A stretch of 64,000 nucleotides of DNA from Sulfitobacter sp. 20_GPM-1509m. Lineage in GTDB: Bacteria > Pseudomonadota > Alphaproteobacteria > Rhodobacterales > Rhodobacteraceae. The notes below the pieces were generated by a model. The model made no database searches. It saw only the letters and a list, made by a program, of their open reading frames with translations, and had not been told where the DNA came from. Every line of letters begins with the position of its first letter. Positions within the stretch are counted from its first letter, which is position 1. The stretch lies in contig NZ_KK211144.1 in the NCBI RefSeq assembly GCF_000620505.1, forward strand, positions 6,781 through 70,780, read 5' to 3'. This document shows, in pieces, positions 35,085-44,581 of the stretch. The position numbers and the translations under genes were made by a program.

Positions 35085-35140
35085 CCCTGATTTCTTTTGG
35101 CCGGAAATATCCCGGGGTCCGGGGCAGCGCCCCGGTCCTG
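35085..35140 (-). repeat. Rhodobacterales-type intergenic palindrome, copy 2
   Basis: A 7-bp stem CCGGGGC/GCCCCGG (35119-35125 with 35129-35135) lies just after der on the minus strand. It is followed in that strand by GGACCCCGGGATATTTCCGG and then CCAAAAG. Same layout as the element at 27555-27660. Could also terminate the yfgM-bamB-der transcript. Confidence 0.55.
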
Positions 35141-35142
35141 CC

Positions 35143-36615
35143 CTAGCTGCGACGCCCTTCGGTGTGCTTGCGCAGCTTCGACGGCGGCGCCTTTTTGCGG
35201 CCTTTGTAGGGGTTCGAATCATTCTGGCCACGCATGTACAGGCGGATCGGCGTGCCCGGCATGTCGAAATCAATCCGCAGCGCGTTCACCAGATAGCGCG
35301 AATAGCTCTCCGGCACCTTGTCGGGATGTGAACACATCACCACGAACCCCGGCGGGCGCGTCTTGGCCTGTGTCATGTAGCGCAGTTTGATCCGCTTGCC
35401 CTGCGGTGCGGGGGGCGGGTGCGCCTCGACCATGCCGCTCAGCCAGCGGTTCAGCGCAGCGGTGGCCACACGCCGGTTCCACACGTCATAGGCTTTCATG
35501 ATCGCGGCGTGCAGACGGTCCAGACCGCGTCCCGTCTTGGCCGAGACCGTGATCAACGGTGCGCCGCGCAGTTGCGGCAGCAGCCGCTCAAAGCTTTCCT
35601 TGAGGTCGCGCAGCTTGTCCTGCTTGTCGTCCTCGATGTCCCATTTGTTCACCGCGATGACCACCGCGCGGCCTTCACGTTCGGCCAGGTCGGCAATGCG
35701 CAGGTCCTGCTGCTCAAAGGGAATGGCCGCGTCCAGCAGCACGACTACGACTTCGGCGAACTTGACCGCGCGCAACCCGTCGCCGACGCTGAGCTTCTCC
35801 AGCTTTTCCTGAACCTTGGCCTTTTTGCGCATCCCGGCGGTGTCAAAAATCCGCATCGGCACAGGTTCACCATCGTCGCCTGCCCAGTCGATGCGCAGCG
35901 AAATCGCGTCACGGGTGATGCCCGCCTCGGGGCCGGTCAGCAAACGCTCGTCCCCCAGAATCTTGTTGATCAACGTCGACTTGCCCGCGTTGGGGCGGCC
36001 CACGACGGCAACCTGCAGGGGCTTGGCATTGGTGGGTACCGGCACGACGTCCATGTCGTCCAGATCCTCATCCAGCGTCACGTCGATTTCGGGCGCATCT
36101 TCGGCGGCGCGTTCGGCGAACTTGTCGGCCAGCGGCATCAGATGCGTATAGAGGTCGTTCAGCCCCTCGCCGTGCTCGGCGGACAGGCGGATCGGCTCGC
36201 CCAGACCCAAGCTATAGGCTTCGATCACACCCGCGTCGGCCGCAGCGCCTTCGCCCTTGTTGGCGGCCAGAATCACATGAGCCGAACGTTTGCGCAGGAT
36301 TTCCGCGAAGACTTCGTCGGTGGGTGTCACCCCTGCCCGCGCGTCGATCATGAACAGGCAGACATCGGCCATATCCACGGCGCGTTCGGTCAGCTTGCGC
36401 ATCCGCCCTTGCAGGGATTCGTCCGTGGCCTCTTCCAGACCGGCGGTGTCGATCACGGTAAAGCGCAGGTCGGCCAGGCGCGCGGCCCCTTCGCGCAGGT
36501 CGCGGGTCACGCCGGGTTGGTCGTCGACCAGCGCCAGACGCTTGCCCACAAGGCGGTTGAACAGCGTGGACTTGCCCACATTGGGCCGCCCCACGATGGC
36601 GAGGGTGAAAGACAT
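35143..36615 (-). CDS. der: Ribosome biogenesis GTPase Der (EngA)
   Basis: 490 aa. Two tandem G domains: first with G-R-P-N-V-G-K-S-T (9-17) and D-T-A-G; second with G-R-P-N-A-G-K-S-T (~209), D-T-A-G-M-R-K-K and N-K-W-D. The C-terminal KH-like domain ends in a basic R/K-rich tail. Acts in 50S subunit maturation. An acidic ~25-residue linker rich in D/E joins the G domains. Third gene of the yfgM-bamB-der operon, 69 bp after bamB. Confidence 0.97.
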   Translation of the reverse strand: MSFTLAIVGRPNVGKSTLFNRLVGKRLALVDDQPGVTRDLREGAARLADLRFTVIDTAGLEEATDESLQGRMRKLTERAVDMADVCLFMIDARAGVTPTDEVFAEILRKRSAHVILAANKGEGAAADAGVIEAYSLGLGEPIRLSAEHGEGLNDLYTHLMPLADKFAERAAEDAPEIDVTLDEDLDDMDVVPVPTNAKPLQVAVVGRPNAGKSTLINKILGDERLLTGPEAGITRDAISLRIDWAGDDGEPVPMRIFDTAGMRKKAKVQEKLEKLSVGDGLRAVKFAEVVVVLLDAAIPFEQQDLRIADLAEREGRAVVIAVNKWDIEDDKQDKLRDLKESFERLLPQLRGAPLITVSAKTGRGLDRLHAAIMKAYDVWNRRVATAALNRWLSGMVEAHPPPAPQGKRIKLRYMTQAKTRPPGFVVMCSHPDKVPESYSRYLVNALRIDFDMPGTPIRLYMRGQNDSNPYKGRKKAPPSKLRKHTEGRRS

Positions 36616-36684
36616 GACAGTCTCCGGTTCAGGTCAGGCGCGCCGATGCGCGCCCCAAAGAGCACGCCCTAGCGCAATTCCGCA

Positions 36685-38049
36685 TCAACGGAAAGCGTGC
36701 AATTGCCCGTTGCGGCTTACAACATACAATGTGCCACCTGCGACCACCGGTGCGGTGATGCCGCCACCGGGGATTTCCGCGGTGCCGACAAGTGCGCCAC
36801 TGACCGGATCAAAGCTGCGCAGCAGCCCGTCGGACGAGGCCACCCGCACAAGGCCACCGGCCACGACCGGGCCATTGTGGGCATAGACTTCGGCGATCTT
36901 CTTGGGGCGGTCCTTGACATAGTTGGGCAGGCGTACACCCCAGATACGGGTGCCGTCGGACGCATCAAGACGCACCAGCTCGTTGCGGTCGGTCAGCGCA
37001 AAGACGCTGTTGCCGATGGGGTACATCGTGTCGATAGCACCGTCATTCGCGGTCCATTCCCGCATGCCCGACACAGCGTTGACCGCGACCATGCGGCCCG
37101 CCTGGCTGCCTGCATAGACGGTGTTGCCCACAACAACGGGCGCGCCGGTGATGTCGTCAACCTTGGACAAGGCACGTCCCCGACGCTCGCCCAGCACGGA
37201 TGCGTCCCAGCGGCTCAGACCACCCTGGCGGAACACGGCCTGCATTTCACCCGAGCCGAAGGCAAAGATTGCCAGCTCGTCGGTGAGGGCCGGTGCCGGA
37301 GCGCCCAGAATGTTTGAAACGGACGCGGGGCCCGCGACCTGCCAGCGTACACGGCCCGTGGCGGTTTCCACCGCCCAGCCAGTGTCGTCGCCTGCCATCA
37401 GATAGACCAGATCACCATAAACCGTGGGTGCACCCGAACCGGTGGCATCCAGCTGCTGTGTCCAGCGCACACCGCCGTTGGTGACATCCAGAGCGGTCAG
37501 CACGCCGTAGCCGGATGAAACGTAAAGCGTGCCATCCTTGACAGCGAGACCTCCGCCGGTGGCAGTGCCCGCATCATCACGCGCGGGGCGCACGTCCGCC
37601 TGCCACAGGGTTGCGCCAGATGTCGATGTCGCGGTGACGGTCGAGCCGGAATCCAGTGTAAAAATGCGCCCTGCGTCCACGACCGGATCGGCGGTGATGC
37701 GCTGACGGCGGCTGTCACCCTGACCGATATTGGCGCTCCACACCCGTTGCGGAGCGGCAGACAGGGCCGGATTGATGGTGCGATAGGCCGATGTGCCAAT
37801 CGAATGGGTCCACGAGGCATTGGCCTTTGGCGCAGGAAAAGACACCGCGCGCGTGGTGTTTTCAGGTGCGACATCGACCACCAGATCTTCGGGATCGGGG
37901 TTCTGCAGCACCGAGCGCACAGGCTCGCGTTTGCCGGCCAGAATGACTTCGGGTTCTGTGCACGCGCTCAGGATCAGGCTGCCACCAAGGGCCAGGGCCA
38001 GAGGCAAACGCGCCGCGAAAAGAGGGTTCGATTTCATGGCTCTGCTCAT
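36685..38049 (-). CDS. bamB: Outer membrane assembly lipoprotein BamB
   Basis: 454 aa; starting four codons later, at 38037, is equally possible. Lipoprotein signal with the lipobox L-I-L-S-A-C (Cys30). The rest is an eight-bladed PQQ-like beta-propeller with recurrent G-x-[LV]-x-A-[LV]-[DN]-x-x-[ST]-G-x-x-x-W strands. BamB is an accessory of the BamA outer membrane beta-barrel insertase. Placed between a YfgM-like gene and der, as in many Proteobacteria, which supports BamB over other PQQ-repeat proteins. Confidence 0.9.
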   Translation of the reverse strand: MSRAMKSNPLFAARLPLALALGGSLILSACTEPEVILAGKREPVRSVLQNPDPEDLVVDVAPENTTRAVSFPAPKANASWTHSIGTSAYRTINPALSAAPQRVWSANIGQGDSRRQRITADPVVDAGRIFTLDSGSTVTATSTSGATLWQADVRPARDDAGTATGGGLAVKDGTLYVSSGYGVLTALDVTNGGVRWTQQLDATGSGAPTVYGDLVYLMAGDDTGWAVETATGRVRWQVAGPASVSNILGAPAPALTDELAIFAFGSGEMQAVFRQGGLSRWDASVLGERRGRALSKVDDITGAPVVVGNTVYAGSQAGRMVAVNAVSGMREWTANDGAIDTMYPIGNSVFALTDRNELVRLDASDGTRIWGVRLPNYVKDRPKKIAEVYAHNGPVVAGGLVRVASSDGLLRSFDPVSGALVGTAEIPGGGITAPVVAGGTLYVVSRNGQLHAFR

Positions 38050-38085
38050 TGTCGTTTCTGGTCCCGAGGCAAATTCGTCGTTTGT

Positions 38086-38763
38086 TCAGTTGCCGTTGGC
38101 GCCGTTTGCACCAAGGTCGGGCTCCCCACCCAGCGCCACAATCACCTGTAGCGCACGTTGTTGCAAGTCCGGCGTCACTTCGCTGTCATCCAAAATGGTT
38201 TTCAGCCGGGCAATGGCGCCATCGGTGTCACCGGTTTCAATATCGATCATCGCCAACTGCTCGGTCGCCAGGAGGCGCAGTGGCACGCCGGGCTGGGTCA
38301 ACGCCTCGTAGCCTGCGCGGCGGTCTTCGACGGACATCGTGCCCGCGCCCTGCCCCAGAAGTTTGAAAGATGCGATCTGACGGTAGATCAGCGGCACGTC
38401 GTTGTTGTTGGCAACCTCCTGCAGGCGCGCAGCACCTTCGGCGGCATCCCCTACGGCGTATTCCTCGGTTGCGGTCAGAAAGTTCAGCACGGCACGTGCC
38501 GACGGCTGACCCGCCTCGATCTTGGAGAAGGCCTCGGCGCGCGCAGCGCTGTCATTCAGCTTCAGCGCATTCAACATCGCATCCCCAAGCGCCTCGGCTT
38601 CGGTGCGGGTCTGGGCCTTTTGCCATTCGTTATACGCAGCACCGCCCACGATCAGCGCGATCAGAACCACCGCGATCCAACCGTAACGGCGCACCATGCC
38701 ATACAGGCGGTCACGGCGGACCTCGTCATTCACTTCGTCAATGAAACTGTCGTTATTGCTCAT
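38086..38763 (-). CDS. YfgM-like TPR membrane protein
   Basis: 225 aa. Short cytoplasmic N-terminus (E-V-N-[DE]-E-V-R-R-D-R-L), one membrane helix ~28-44 (W-I-A-V-V-L-I-A-L-I-V-G-G-A-A), then a periplasmic helical TPR domain. This is the YfgM architecture; YfgM associates with SecYEG and periplasmic chaperones in E. coli. First gene of the operon with bamB and der. Confidence 0.82.
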   Translation of the reverse strand: MSNNDSFIDEVNDEVRRDRLYGMVRRYGWIAVVLIALIVGGAAYNEWQKAQTRTEAEALGDAMLNALKLNDSAARAEAFSKIEAGQPSARAVLNFLTATEEYAVGDAAEGAARLQEVANNNDVPLIYRQIASFKLLGQGAGTMSVEDRRAGYEALTQPGVPLRLLATEQLAMIDIETGDTDGAIARLKTILDDSEVTPDLQQRALQVIVALGGEPDLGANGANGN

Positions 38764-38916
38764 GGCTTGGCCTCGGGTCTGTCACAGGGTCCGACCCTCT
38801 GTTGGGGCCCGGTTTCGCCCCTCTTAACGCGCACATGGCGCCAAGCCAAGGGGCACGCGTCGGAACGGCGGACTGCGGCGATTTGCGGATTTGCTTCGCG
38901 GTGCAAAATTTTTTTA

Positions 38917-38936
38917 ACTAAACTGGTTAGTTTAGT
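38917..38936. promoter_or_regulatory. TetR-type operator palindrome
   Basis: Perfect inverted repeat ACTAAACT-GGTT-AGTTTAGT, 8-bp arms with a 4-bp centre, ~75 bp upstream of the RND adaptor start. Size and symmetry fit TetR/AcrR-family operators that control efflux pumps. It sits in the AT-rich part of the yfgM/RND intergenic region. No tetR-like gene lies next to it in this window. Confidence 0.65.
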
Positions 38937-39009
38937 GTAATTCTGCACCTATATCTCCGACATCAGCAAGCCTGCAGGCTTGGTCGGACGCATACGAATC
39001 GGGGCGCTC

Positions 39010-40302
39010 ATGCGTATACTTTCTATTCTGGCGGCATTGATCGTCGCTGTTATCGTGCTGGCTTTCACCATCGAGCGTGACGCAACAATGGCCTACCTGC
39101 GCGGCGATGCCGCGGCAGAAACGACCGATCAACCCGCCGCCCCACCGCCCTCGACTGCAGCGCAAGCGGCGCAACCGGCCGCCCCCGCGATGCGCGTCGT
39201 GGCCTTGCATTCCACCGCGCGTGACGTTGACAGCGCCGTCGTGTTGCGCGGTCAGACCCAAGCCTGGCGTGAGGTCGAGGTCAAAGCCGAAACCAGCTCC
39301 ACCGTGATGTCCGAACCGCTGCCCAAAGGCACCTTTGTCGATGCGGGACAATTGCTGTGTAAACTGTCCCCCGGCACCCGCGGCGCGACATTGGCCGAAG
39401 CCAGGGCACGCCTGTCCGAAGCCACAGCCGCCAAAGCCACGGCCGAAAGCCGCGTGCCCGAGGCGCAAAGCCGCGTGGCAGAGGCACAGGCAAAGCTGGA
39501 CGAAACGCTGATCAACCAGAACGCCGCCGCCAAGCTGAGCGAAGGCGGCTTTGCTGCGGAAACCCGCGTCAAAAGCGCCGACGCCGCAGTGGCCTCTGCC
39601 CGCGCGGGGCTGGAATCGGCCCGCGCGAGTGTTCAGGCGGCAAAATCGGGCCTGCAATCGGCAGATGCCGGGATCGAGGCGGCGCAGGCAGCCGTGGCCG
39701 CTGCCGAGAAGGAAATCGAGCGGCTGGACATCCACGCGCCCTTTGCCGGCCTGCTGGAAAGCGACACTGCCGAACTGGGCAGCCTGATGCAGCCCGGCGC
39801 GCTGTGCGCCACGGTGATCCAGCTGGACCCGATCAAGCTGGTGGCCTTTGTGCCCGAAACCGATGTCAGCCGCGTGCATGTGGGTGCGATGGCAGGCGGG
39901 CGTCTGGCGGCGGGTGGTGACGATGTTCGGGGACAGGTTACGTTCCTGTCACGCGCAGCGGACCCTGTCACCCGCACTTTCCGCGTGGAAATCGAAATTC
40001 CGAACTCCGACCTGACACTGCGCGACGGACAAACGGTGGAAATCCTGATCGCCACGGATGGCGCACCTGCGCATCTGCTGCCGCAATCGGCCCTGACCCT
40101 GAACGACGAGGGCACGCTGGGACTGCGCACGCTGGGCCCTGACAGCGTGGTCCAGTTCCAGCCCGTGAAAATCCTGCGCGACACGCCCGATGGCATCTGG
40201 CTGACCGGATTGCCCGACGCCGTCGACGTGATCGTCGTGGGGCAGGAATATGTCACCGCAGGCGTCACGGTCGAGGCGACCTTTCGGGAGGCTGCTGAAT
40301 GA
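39010..40302 (+). CDS. RND efflux periplasmic adaptor subunit (membrane fusion protein)
   Basis: 430 aa from the ATG at 39010; an upstream in-frame TTG at 38980 adds 10 residues without support. N-terminal membrane anchor ~4-20, a Pro/Ala linker, then the lipoyl/hairpin/beta-barrel order of RND adaptors. The alpha-hairpin (~120-235) is a long Ala/Glu/Arg coiled coil. A-P-F-A-G-L-L closes the lipoyl domain, and R-T-F-R-V-E-I-E-I-P-N marks the beta-barrel. Connects the pump to an outer membrane channel, which is not encoded here. Overlaps the pump gene by 4 bp (ATGA). Confidence 0.92.
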   Translation: MRILSILAALIVAVIVLAFTIERDATMAYLRGDAAAETTDQPAAPPPSTAAQAAQPAAPAMRVVALHSTARDVDSAVVLRGQTQAWREVEVKAETSSTVMSEPLPKGTFVDAGQLLCKLSPGTRGATLAEARARLSEATAAKATAESRVPEAQSRVAEAQAKLDETLINQNAAAKLSEGGFAAETRVKSADAAVASARAGLESARASVQAAKSGLQSADAGIEAAQAAVAAAEKEIERLDIHAPFAGLLESDTAELGSLMQPGALCATVIQLDPIKLVAFVPETDVSRVHVGAMAGGRLAAGGDDVRGQVTFLSRAADPVTRTFRVEIEIPNSDLTLRDGQTVEILIATDGAPAHLLPQSALTLNDEGTLGLRTLGPDSVVQFQPVKILRDTPDGIWLTGLPDAVDVIVVGQEYVTAGVTVEATFREAAE

Positions 40303-43300
40303 GCGGTATCGTCGACTGGGCCGCATCCCGGGCGCGGATGGTGCTGGCCTTTGTGGTGCTGTCCCTGACGGTCGGCGCCTTTGCCTATGTCAGCCTGCCA
40401 AAAGAGGGCGAGCCTGACATCGAGATTCCGATGCTGATCGTCACGGCACCTTTCCCCGGCATTTCTGCCTCGGATGCCGAAACGCTGCTGATCAAACCGA
40501 TGGAGACCGAACTGGCCGACCTGCCCGGCCTGAAAAAGATGAGCGCGACCGCAGCGGAAAACTACGCCAACATCGTGCTTGAGTTCGAATTCGGCTGGGA
40601 CAAGACGCAGGTGATGGCCGACGCCCGCGACGCGTTGAACAATGCGCAGGCCAAGTTCCCCGATGGCGCGGAACAATACACGGTCGAAGAGTTCAACTTT
40701 TCCGAATTTCCCATCGTCATCGTCAACCTGTCCGGCCCCGTGCCGGAACGCACAATGGCCCGCGTTGCCAAAGACTTGCAGGACGATCTTGAATCTCTGG
40801 ATGCGGTTCTGGAAGCGCCGATTTCAGGCAACCGCGACGAGATGCTGGAGGTGGTGATCGACCCGCTGCGGCTCGAGGCCTATAACGTCACCGCTGCCGA
40901 ACTGGTGGGCGTGGTTCAGAACAACAACCTGCTGATCGCGGCGGGCGAAGTGACCTCGGACAACGGCAGCTTTGCGGTCAAGATCCCCTCGTCCTTCAAG
41001 GACGCGCGTGATGTCTATGCACTGCCTGTCAAGACCAATGGCGACCGTGTGGTCACGCTGGGCGATGTGGCCGAGATCAACCTGACCTTTGAAGACCGCG
41101 CAAGCACGGCGCGGTTCAACGGGAACGACACGATTGCCATCCAGGTGGTGAAACGCAAGGGGTTCAACCTGATCGACACCGCCGATCTGGTCAAGGCGAC
41201 CGTGGCCAAGAAGGCCGAGAACTGGCCCGACGGGCTGAAGGCGGCGGTGCAGGTTGGGACCTCGAACGACCAAAGCCGTGTGGTCAACTCGATGGTGCAA
41301 CAGCTGCAAGGGTCGGTGTTCACCGCCATCGCGCTGGTGATGATCGTGGTCCTGGCCGCCCTGGGCCTGCGTGCGTCGCTGTTGGTGGGTTTTGCAATCC
41401 CGACCTCGTTCCTTTTGTGTTTCGTGTTGCTGGCCCTGATGGGCATTTCGATCTCGAACATTGTCATGTTCGGCCTGATCCTGGCTGTCGGGATGCTGGT
41501 CGACGGGGCGATCGTTGTGGTGGAATATGCCGACAAACGGCAGTCCGAGGGCGTGGGACCGATGCAGGCCTATGTGGATGCGGCTAAACGCATGTTCTGG
41601 CCGGTGATCTCGTCCACCGCGACAACACTGTGCGCCTTCCTGCCGATGCTGTTCTGGCCGGGTGTGCCGGGCGAATTCATGGGCATGTTGCCGGTCACCA
41701 TCATCTGCGTGCTGTCGGCCTCGCTTGTCGTGGCGCTGGTTTACCTGCCCGTCATGGGCGGTGTCACAGGCCGGATGGAACGCTGGGTGTCCCAGGGCGT
41801 GGCGCGGATCGCGGCCTTGCCGGTGCTGGCACATGTGGGCCTGATCGTCGGACTGGGCGCAATCGCCGCACTTGTCATGGCACTGGCCTTTGTGCCGCAC
41901 GCTGGTGAAGTCGGTGCCGTGCCGCCCGCGCCGCCTGTCTTTGCGCTGATGGGCGATGTGTTTGGCAAGCTGGACCAAAACAGTCTGCAATCCATCCTGG
42001 CCACCTTTACCACAGCGTTTGGCGTATTGCTGGTGACGGCCGCTGCGGCGGGGATCGTGCTGGGCTGTGTCGTGGGGCTGTTCATCAGCCTGCTGGCCAT
42101 CGTCGCGCGGCTGGGGCGTGGCGGCCGTTGGCTGGTGGTCAAGACATTCGGCGCCCGCACCCGCCGCGTGCACGCAGGCTATCAGCGTTCGCCCTTTGGC
42201 CACGTGATGGCGTTCATCGCGGGCAATCCGGTGATGCCGCTGGTGATGATCGGGGCCGTCTTCGTTTTTGTCGGCACCACGCTGGTCACCTTCATGAACA
42301 ACAACAACGGCACCGAGTTCTTTGTCGAATCCGAACCGGAACAGGCCATTGTCTATGTGATGGCGCGTGGCAACCTCAGCCTTGAGGAAAAGGATGCGCT
42401 GGTCCATCAGGCCGAAGAAGTGGTCTTGCAACATCCCGGCGTGGCCACGGCCTTTGCCTTTGCCGGCACCGGCGGGCTGAACGCCAACACCGGCGGAGCG
42501 CAATCGCCCAAGGACACCATCGGCCAGATCCAGATCGAAACCATCCCGTGGGAGGACCGCCCCAGCCACAAGGAGCCGGTCTTTACCATTCCGCTGATCA
42601 ACTACACGTTGACGCGCGATGTGCAGGATCCTGCCTTTGACGGCAATGCGGTGATCGACGATCTGATGGCCGAGCTTGGGCAGATCCCCGGCATCCGGGT
42701 CGAAATCCTAAATTTGGCGATGGGCCCGGCCTCGGCCAAACCGGTGCACCTGCGCCTGAAGGGCAACAATTGGGATGATCTGGTTGCCTCTGCCGCTCTG
42801 GCCCGCGCCGAGTTCGAGCGCACGCCCGGCCTGAGGCTGATCGAGGACACACGGCCCCTGCCCGGCATCGACTGGCAGATTGATGTGGATGTGGAAAAGG
42901 CAGGCCGGTACGGCGCGGATGTGGCGACGGTCGGTGCGATGGTACAACTGGTGACACGCGGCTTGTTGCTGGACACCATGCGGGTCGACACCTCGGACGA
43001 AGAAATCGAAATCCGGGTGCGTCTGCCCGAAAAGGACAGGCTGCTGAGCACGCTGGATTCAATGAAAGTGCGGACATCCGACGGGCTGGTGCCGCTGTCG
43101 AACTTTATCACCCGCACCCCGGTGCCCAAGCTGGCCCAGATCAGCCGCGTGGGTCAGAAGCGGTATTTTGACGTCAAGGCCGCGGTCGCGCCCGGCCTGC
43201 AAAAGCTGGTGGCTAAGGATGCAACCGGCACCGATGGGACCACTGCCGATGTGGTGGCGACACTCACACCTGCGCCCGATGGCCCCCTGCGCGCCGAGGA

Positions 43301-44231
43301 TGGCACGACCTATGCGGTGCTGGAGGCCAGCGATCCGGCGATGGACCTGCAAGCCGCCTTGGATCAGGGCCGCCTGCACATGGTGCCGGTCAACGCCAAC
43401 GAGCGCATTGCCGAGATAACCAAATGGCTGGACACAGCCCCCCTGCCCGCGGGCATCGAATGGGAATGGACCGGCGACCAGGAGGATCAGGCGGAATCCG
43501 AGGCCTTCCTGTCCTCGGCCTTTTCCGCAGCGCTGGGGCTGATGTTCATCATTCTGCTGGCCCAGTTCAACAGCGTTTACAACTCGATCCTCGTGCTGGG
43601 GGCGGTGGTGCTGTCCACCGCAGGGGTGCTGATCGGCATGATGGTGATGGATCAGGCGTTTTCGATCATCATGACCGGCACGGGCATCGTGGCGCTGGCG
43701 GGGATTGTGGTGAACAACAACATCGTTCTGATCGACACCTATCAGGAATACGAACGCTACATGCCAAGGATCGAGGCGATCATCCGCACCGCTCAGGACC
43801 GTATTCGCCCGGTGCTGCTGACCACGATCACGACAATGGCGGGGCTCGCCCCGATGATGTTCGGCCTGTCGCTGGACTTCGTCAACGGCGGCTTTACCAT
43901 CGACAGCCCGACCGCACTGTGGTGGAAACAGCTTGCGACGGCGGTGGTCTTTGGGCTGGGCATTGCCACGGTCCTGACGCTGGTGATCACGCCTTCGCTG
44001 CTGGCGGTGCGCGTGTGGCTGGGCACCTATGTGCTGTGGCTGTCGCATCTGCTGGCCAAGCTCAGCCTGGGCCGTGCCAGTGCGGCGGCCCGCGACTGGG
44101 CGCTGAACCGCCAGGCCAAGGCGTCCGACCTGCACGAGATCATCTGGGATGACGGTACAGGCGACACACGCGTCAAGGCCACCTTTCCCAAAGATCCGCA
44201 CCTGAACAGCGACCTGCGCGCAGCGGAATAG
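40299..44231 (+). CDS. RND efflux transporter permease with enlarged central region
   Basis: 1310 aa, about 260 longer than AcrB. N-terminal R-x-x-x-x-F-x-V-L and two porter halves with R-x-x-V-L-L-T-T-x-T-x-M-A-G-L-x-P-M-M (~1175) and the helix 4 motif G-x-L-V-D-G-A-I-V-V-V-E (~400-412). A ~125-residue insertion (~500-625), holding two extra hydrophobic segments and a basic loop, lies at the junction of the two halves. The C-terminal ~55 residues extend past the last helix and are acidic/basic mixed. Proton-driven export of unknown substrate, tripartite with the adaptor. Confidence 0.92.
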   Translation: MSGIVDWAASRARMVLAFVVLSLTVGAFAYVSLPKEGEPDIEIPMLIVTAPFPGISASDAETLLIKPMETELADLPGLKKMSATAAENYANIVLEFEFGWDKTQVMADARDALNNAQAKFPDGAEQYTVEEFNFSEFPIVIVNLSGPVPERTMARVAKDLQDDLESLDAVLEAPISGNRDEMLEVVIDPLRLEAYNVTAAELVGVVQNNNLLIAAGEVTSDNGSFAVKIPSSFKDARDVYALPVKTNGDRVVTLGDVAEINLTFEDRASTARFNGNDTIAIQVVKRKGFNLIDTADLVKATVAKKAENWPDGLKAAVQVGTSNDQSRVVNSMVQQLQGSVFTAIALVMIVVLAALGLRASLLVGFAIPTSFLLCFVLLALMGISISNIVMFGLILAVGMLVDGAIVVVEYADKRQSEGVGPMQAYVDAAKRMFWPVISSTATTLCAFLPMLFWPGVPGEFMGMLPVTIICVLSASLVVALVYLPVMGGVTGRMERWVSQGVARIAALPVLAHVGLIVGLGAIAALVMALAFVPHAGEVGAVPPAPPVFALMGDVFGKLDQNSLQSILATFTTAFGVLLVTAAAAGIVLGCVVGLFISLLAIVARLGRGGRWLVVKTFGARTRRVHAGYQRSPFGHVMAFIAGNPVMPLVMIGAVFVFVGTTLVTFMNNNNGTEFFVESEPEQAIVYVMARGNLSLEEKDALVHQAEEVVLQHPGVATAFAFAGTGGLNANTGGAQSPKDTIGQIQIETIPWEDRPSHKEPVFTIPLINYTLTRDVQDPAFDGNAVIDDLMAELGQIPGIRVEILNLAMGPASAKPVHLRLKGNNWDDLVASAALARAEFERTPGLRLIEDTRPLPGIDWQIDVDVEKAGRYGADVATVGAMVQLVTRGLLLDTMRVDTSDEEIEIRVRLPEKDRLLSTLDSMKVRTSDGLVPLSNFITRTPVPKLAQISRVGQKRYFDVKAAVAPGLQKLVAKDATGTDGTTADVVATLTPAPDGPLRAEDGTTYAVLEASDPAMDLQAALDQGRLHMVPVNANERIAEITKWLDTAPLPAGIEWEWTGDQEDQAESEAFLSSAFSAALGLMFIILLAQFNSVYNSILVLGAVVLSTAGVLIGMMVMDQAFSIIMTGTGIVALAGIVVNNNIVLIDTYQEYERYMPRIEAIIRTAQDRIRPVLLTTITTMAGLAPMMFGLSLDFVNGGFTIDSPTALWWKQLATAVVFGLGIATVLTLVITPSLLAVRVWLGTYVLWLSHLLAKLSLGRASAAARDWALNRQAKASDLHEIIWDDGTGDTRVKATFPKDPHLNSDLRAAE

Positions 44232-44245
44232 CGCGCAGGCAGGGC

Positions 44246-44581
44246 CTAGCCTTTGGCACGGCATTCCGCGTCAAGGTCGGCCCACCACGCCGCATAACTG
44301 GATGCTTGCGGTGCGACCCCGCCTTCATCCGGGGCACCGTCGTCCCACCAGACCGGCCCCCGCTCGCCCAAGGTGACCTTGGCCGCGTCAATGTCGGCAC
44401 GCGCCTGTTGGACCGCGGCGTCATCCACAGCCGACCGCTCCGCCATCCGTGCCCGCATCATCCGCTTGATCGCAGCACGGCGCTGGTCATCCGGCAAGGT
44501 CGGATCGGTCATACGCCACAGCTTGCCCTTTGACACGAAATAACGTCCGTCCGGGGTTTGCGGATGGTCCTTGGGCGGCAT
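44246..44581 (-). CDS. Conserved small protein of unknown function
   Basis: 111 aa. It begins with T-P-D-G-R-Y-F-V-S-K-G-K-L-W-R-M-T-D-P-x-L, then D-x-R-R-A-A-I-K-R-M-M-x-A-R, then a charged helix and a C-terminal W-W-x-D-x-x-x-E-x-x-x-K. Homologues are often mislabelled as Tol biopolymer transporter (from memory), but nothing in the sequence supports transport. No signal or membrane segment. The start codon directly abuts the Atm1-like gene stop (TGAATG), so the two genes are probably translated from one message. Confidence 0.7.
   Translation of the reverse strand: MPPKDHPQTPDGRYFVSKGKLWRMTDPTLPDDQRRAAIKRMMRARMAERSAVDDAAVQQARADIDAAKVTLGERGPVWWDDGAPDEGGVAPQASSYAAWWADLDAECRAKG

Noticed and set aside
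38891-38919. Candidate promoter TTGCTT-N17-TTAACT before the RND operon
   Set aside because: The -10 matches the consensus at only 3 of 6 positions. The operator palindrome is far better supported than this promoter.
40824-44264. Very long minus-strand frames across the RND permease (581 and 401 codons)
   Set aside because: The plus strand has a full-length RND gene; the antisense products are His/Gln/Arg-rich low complexity without motifs.
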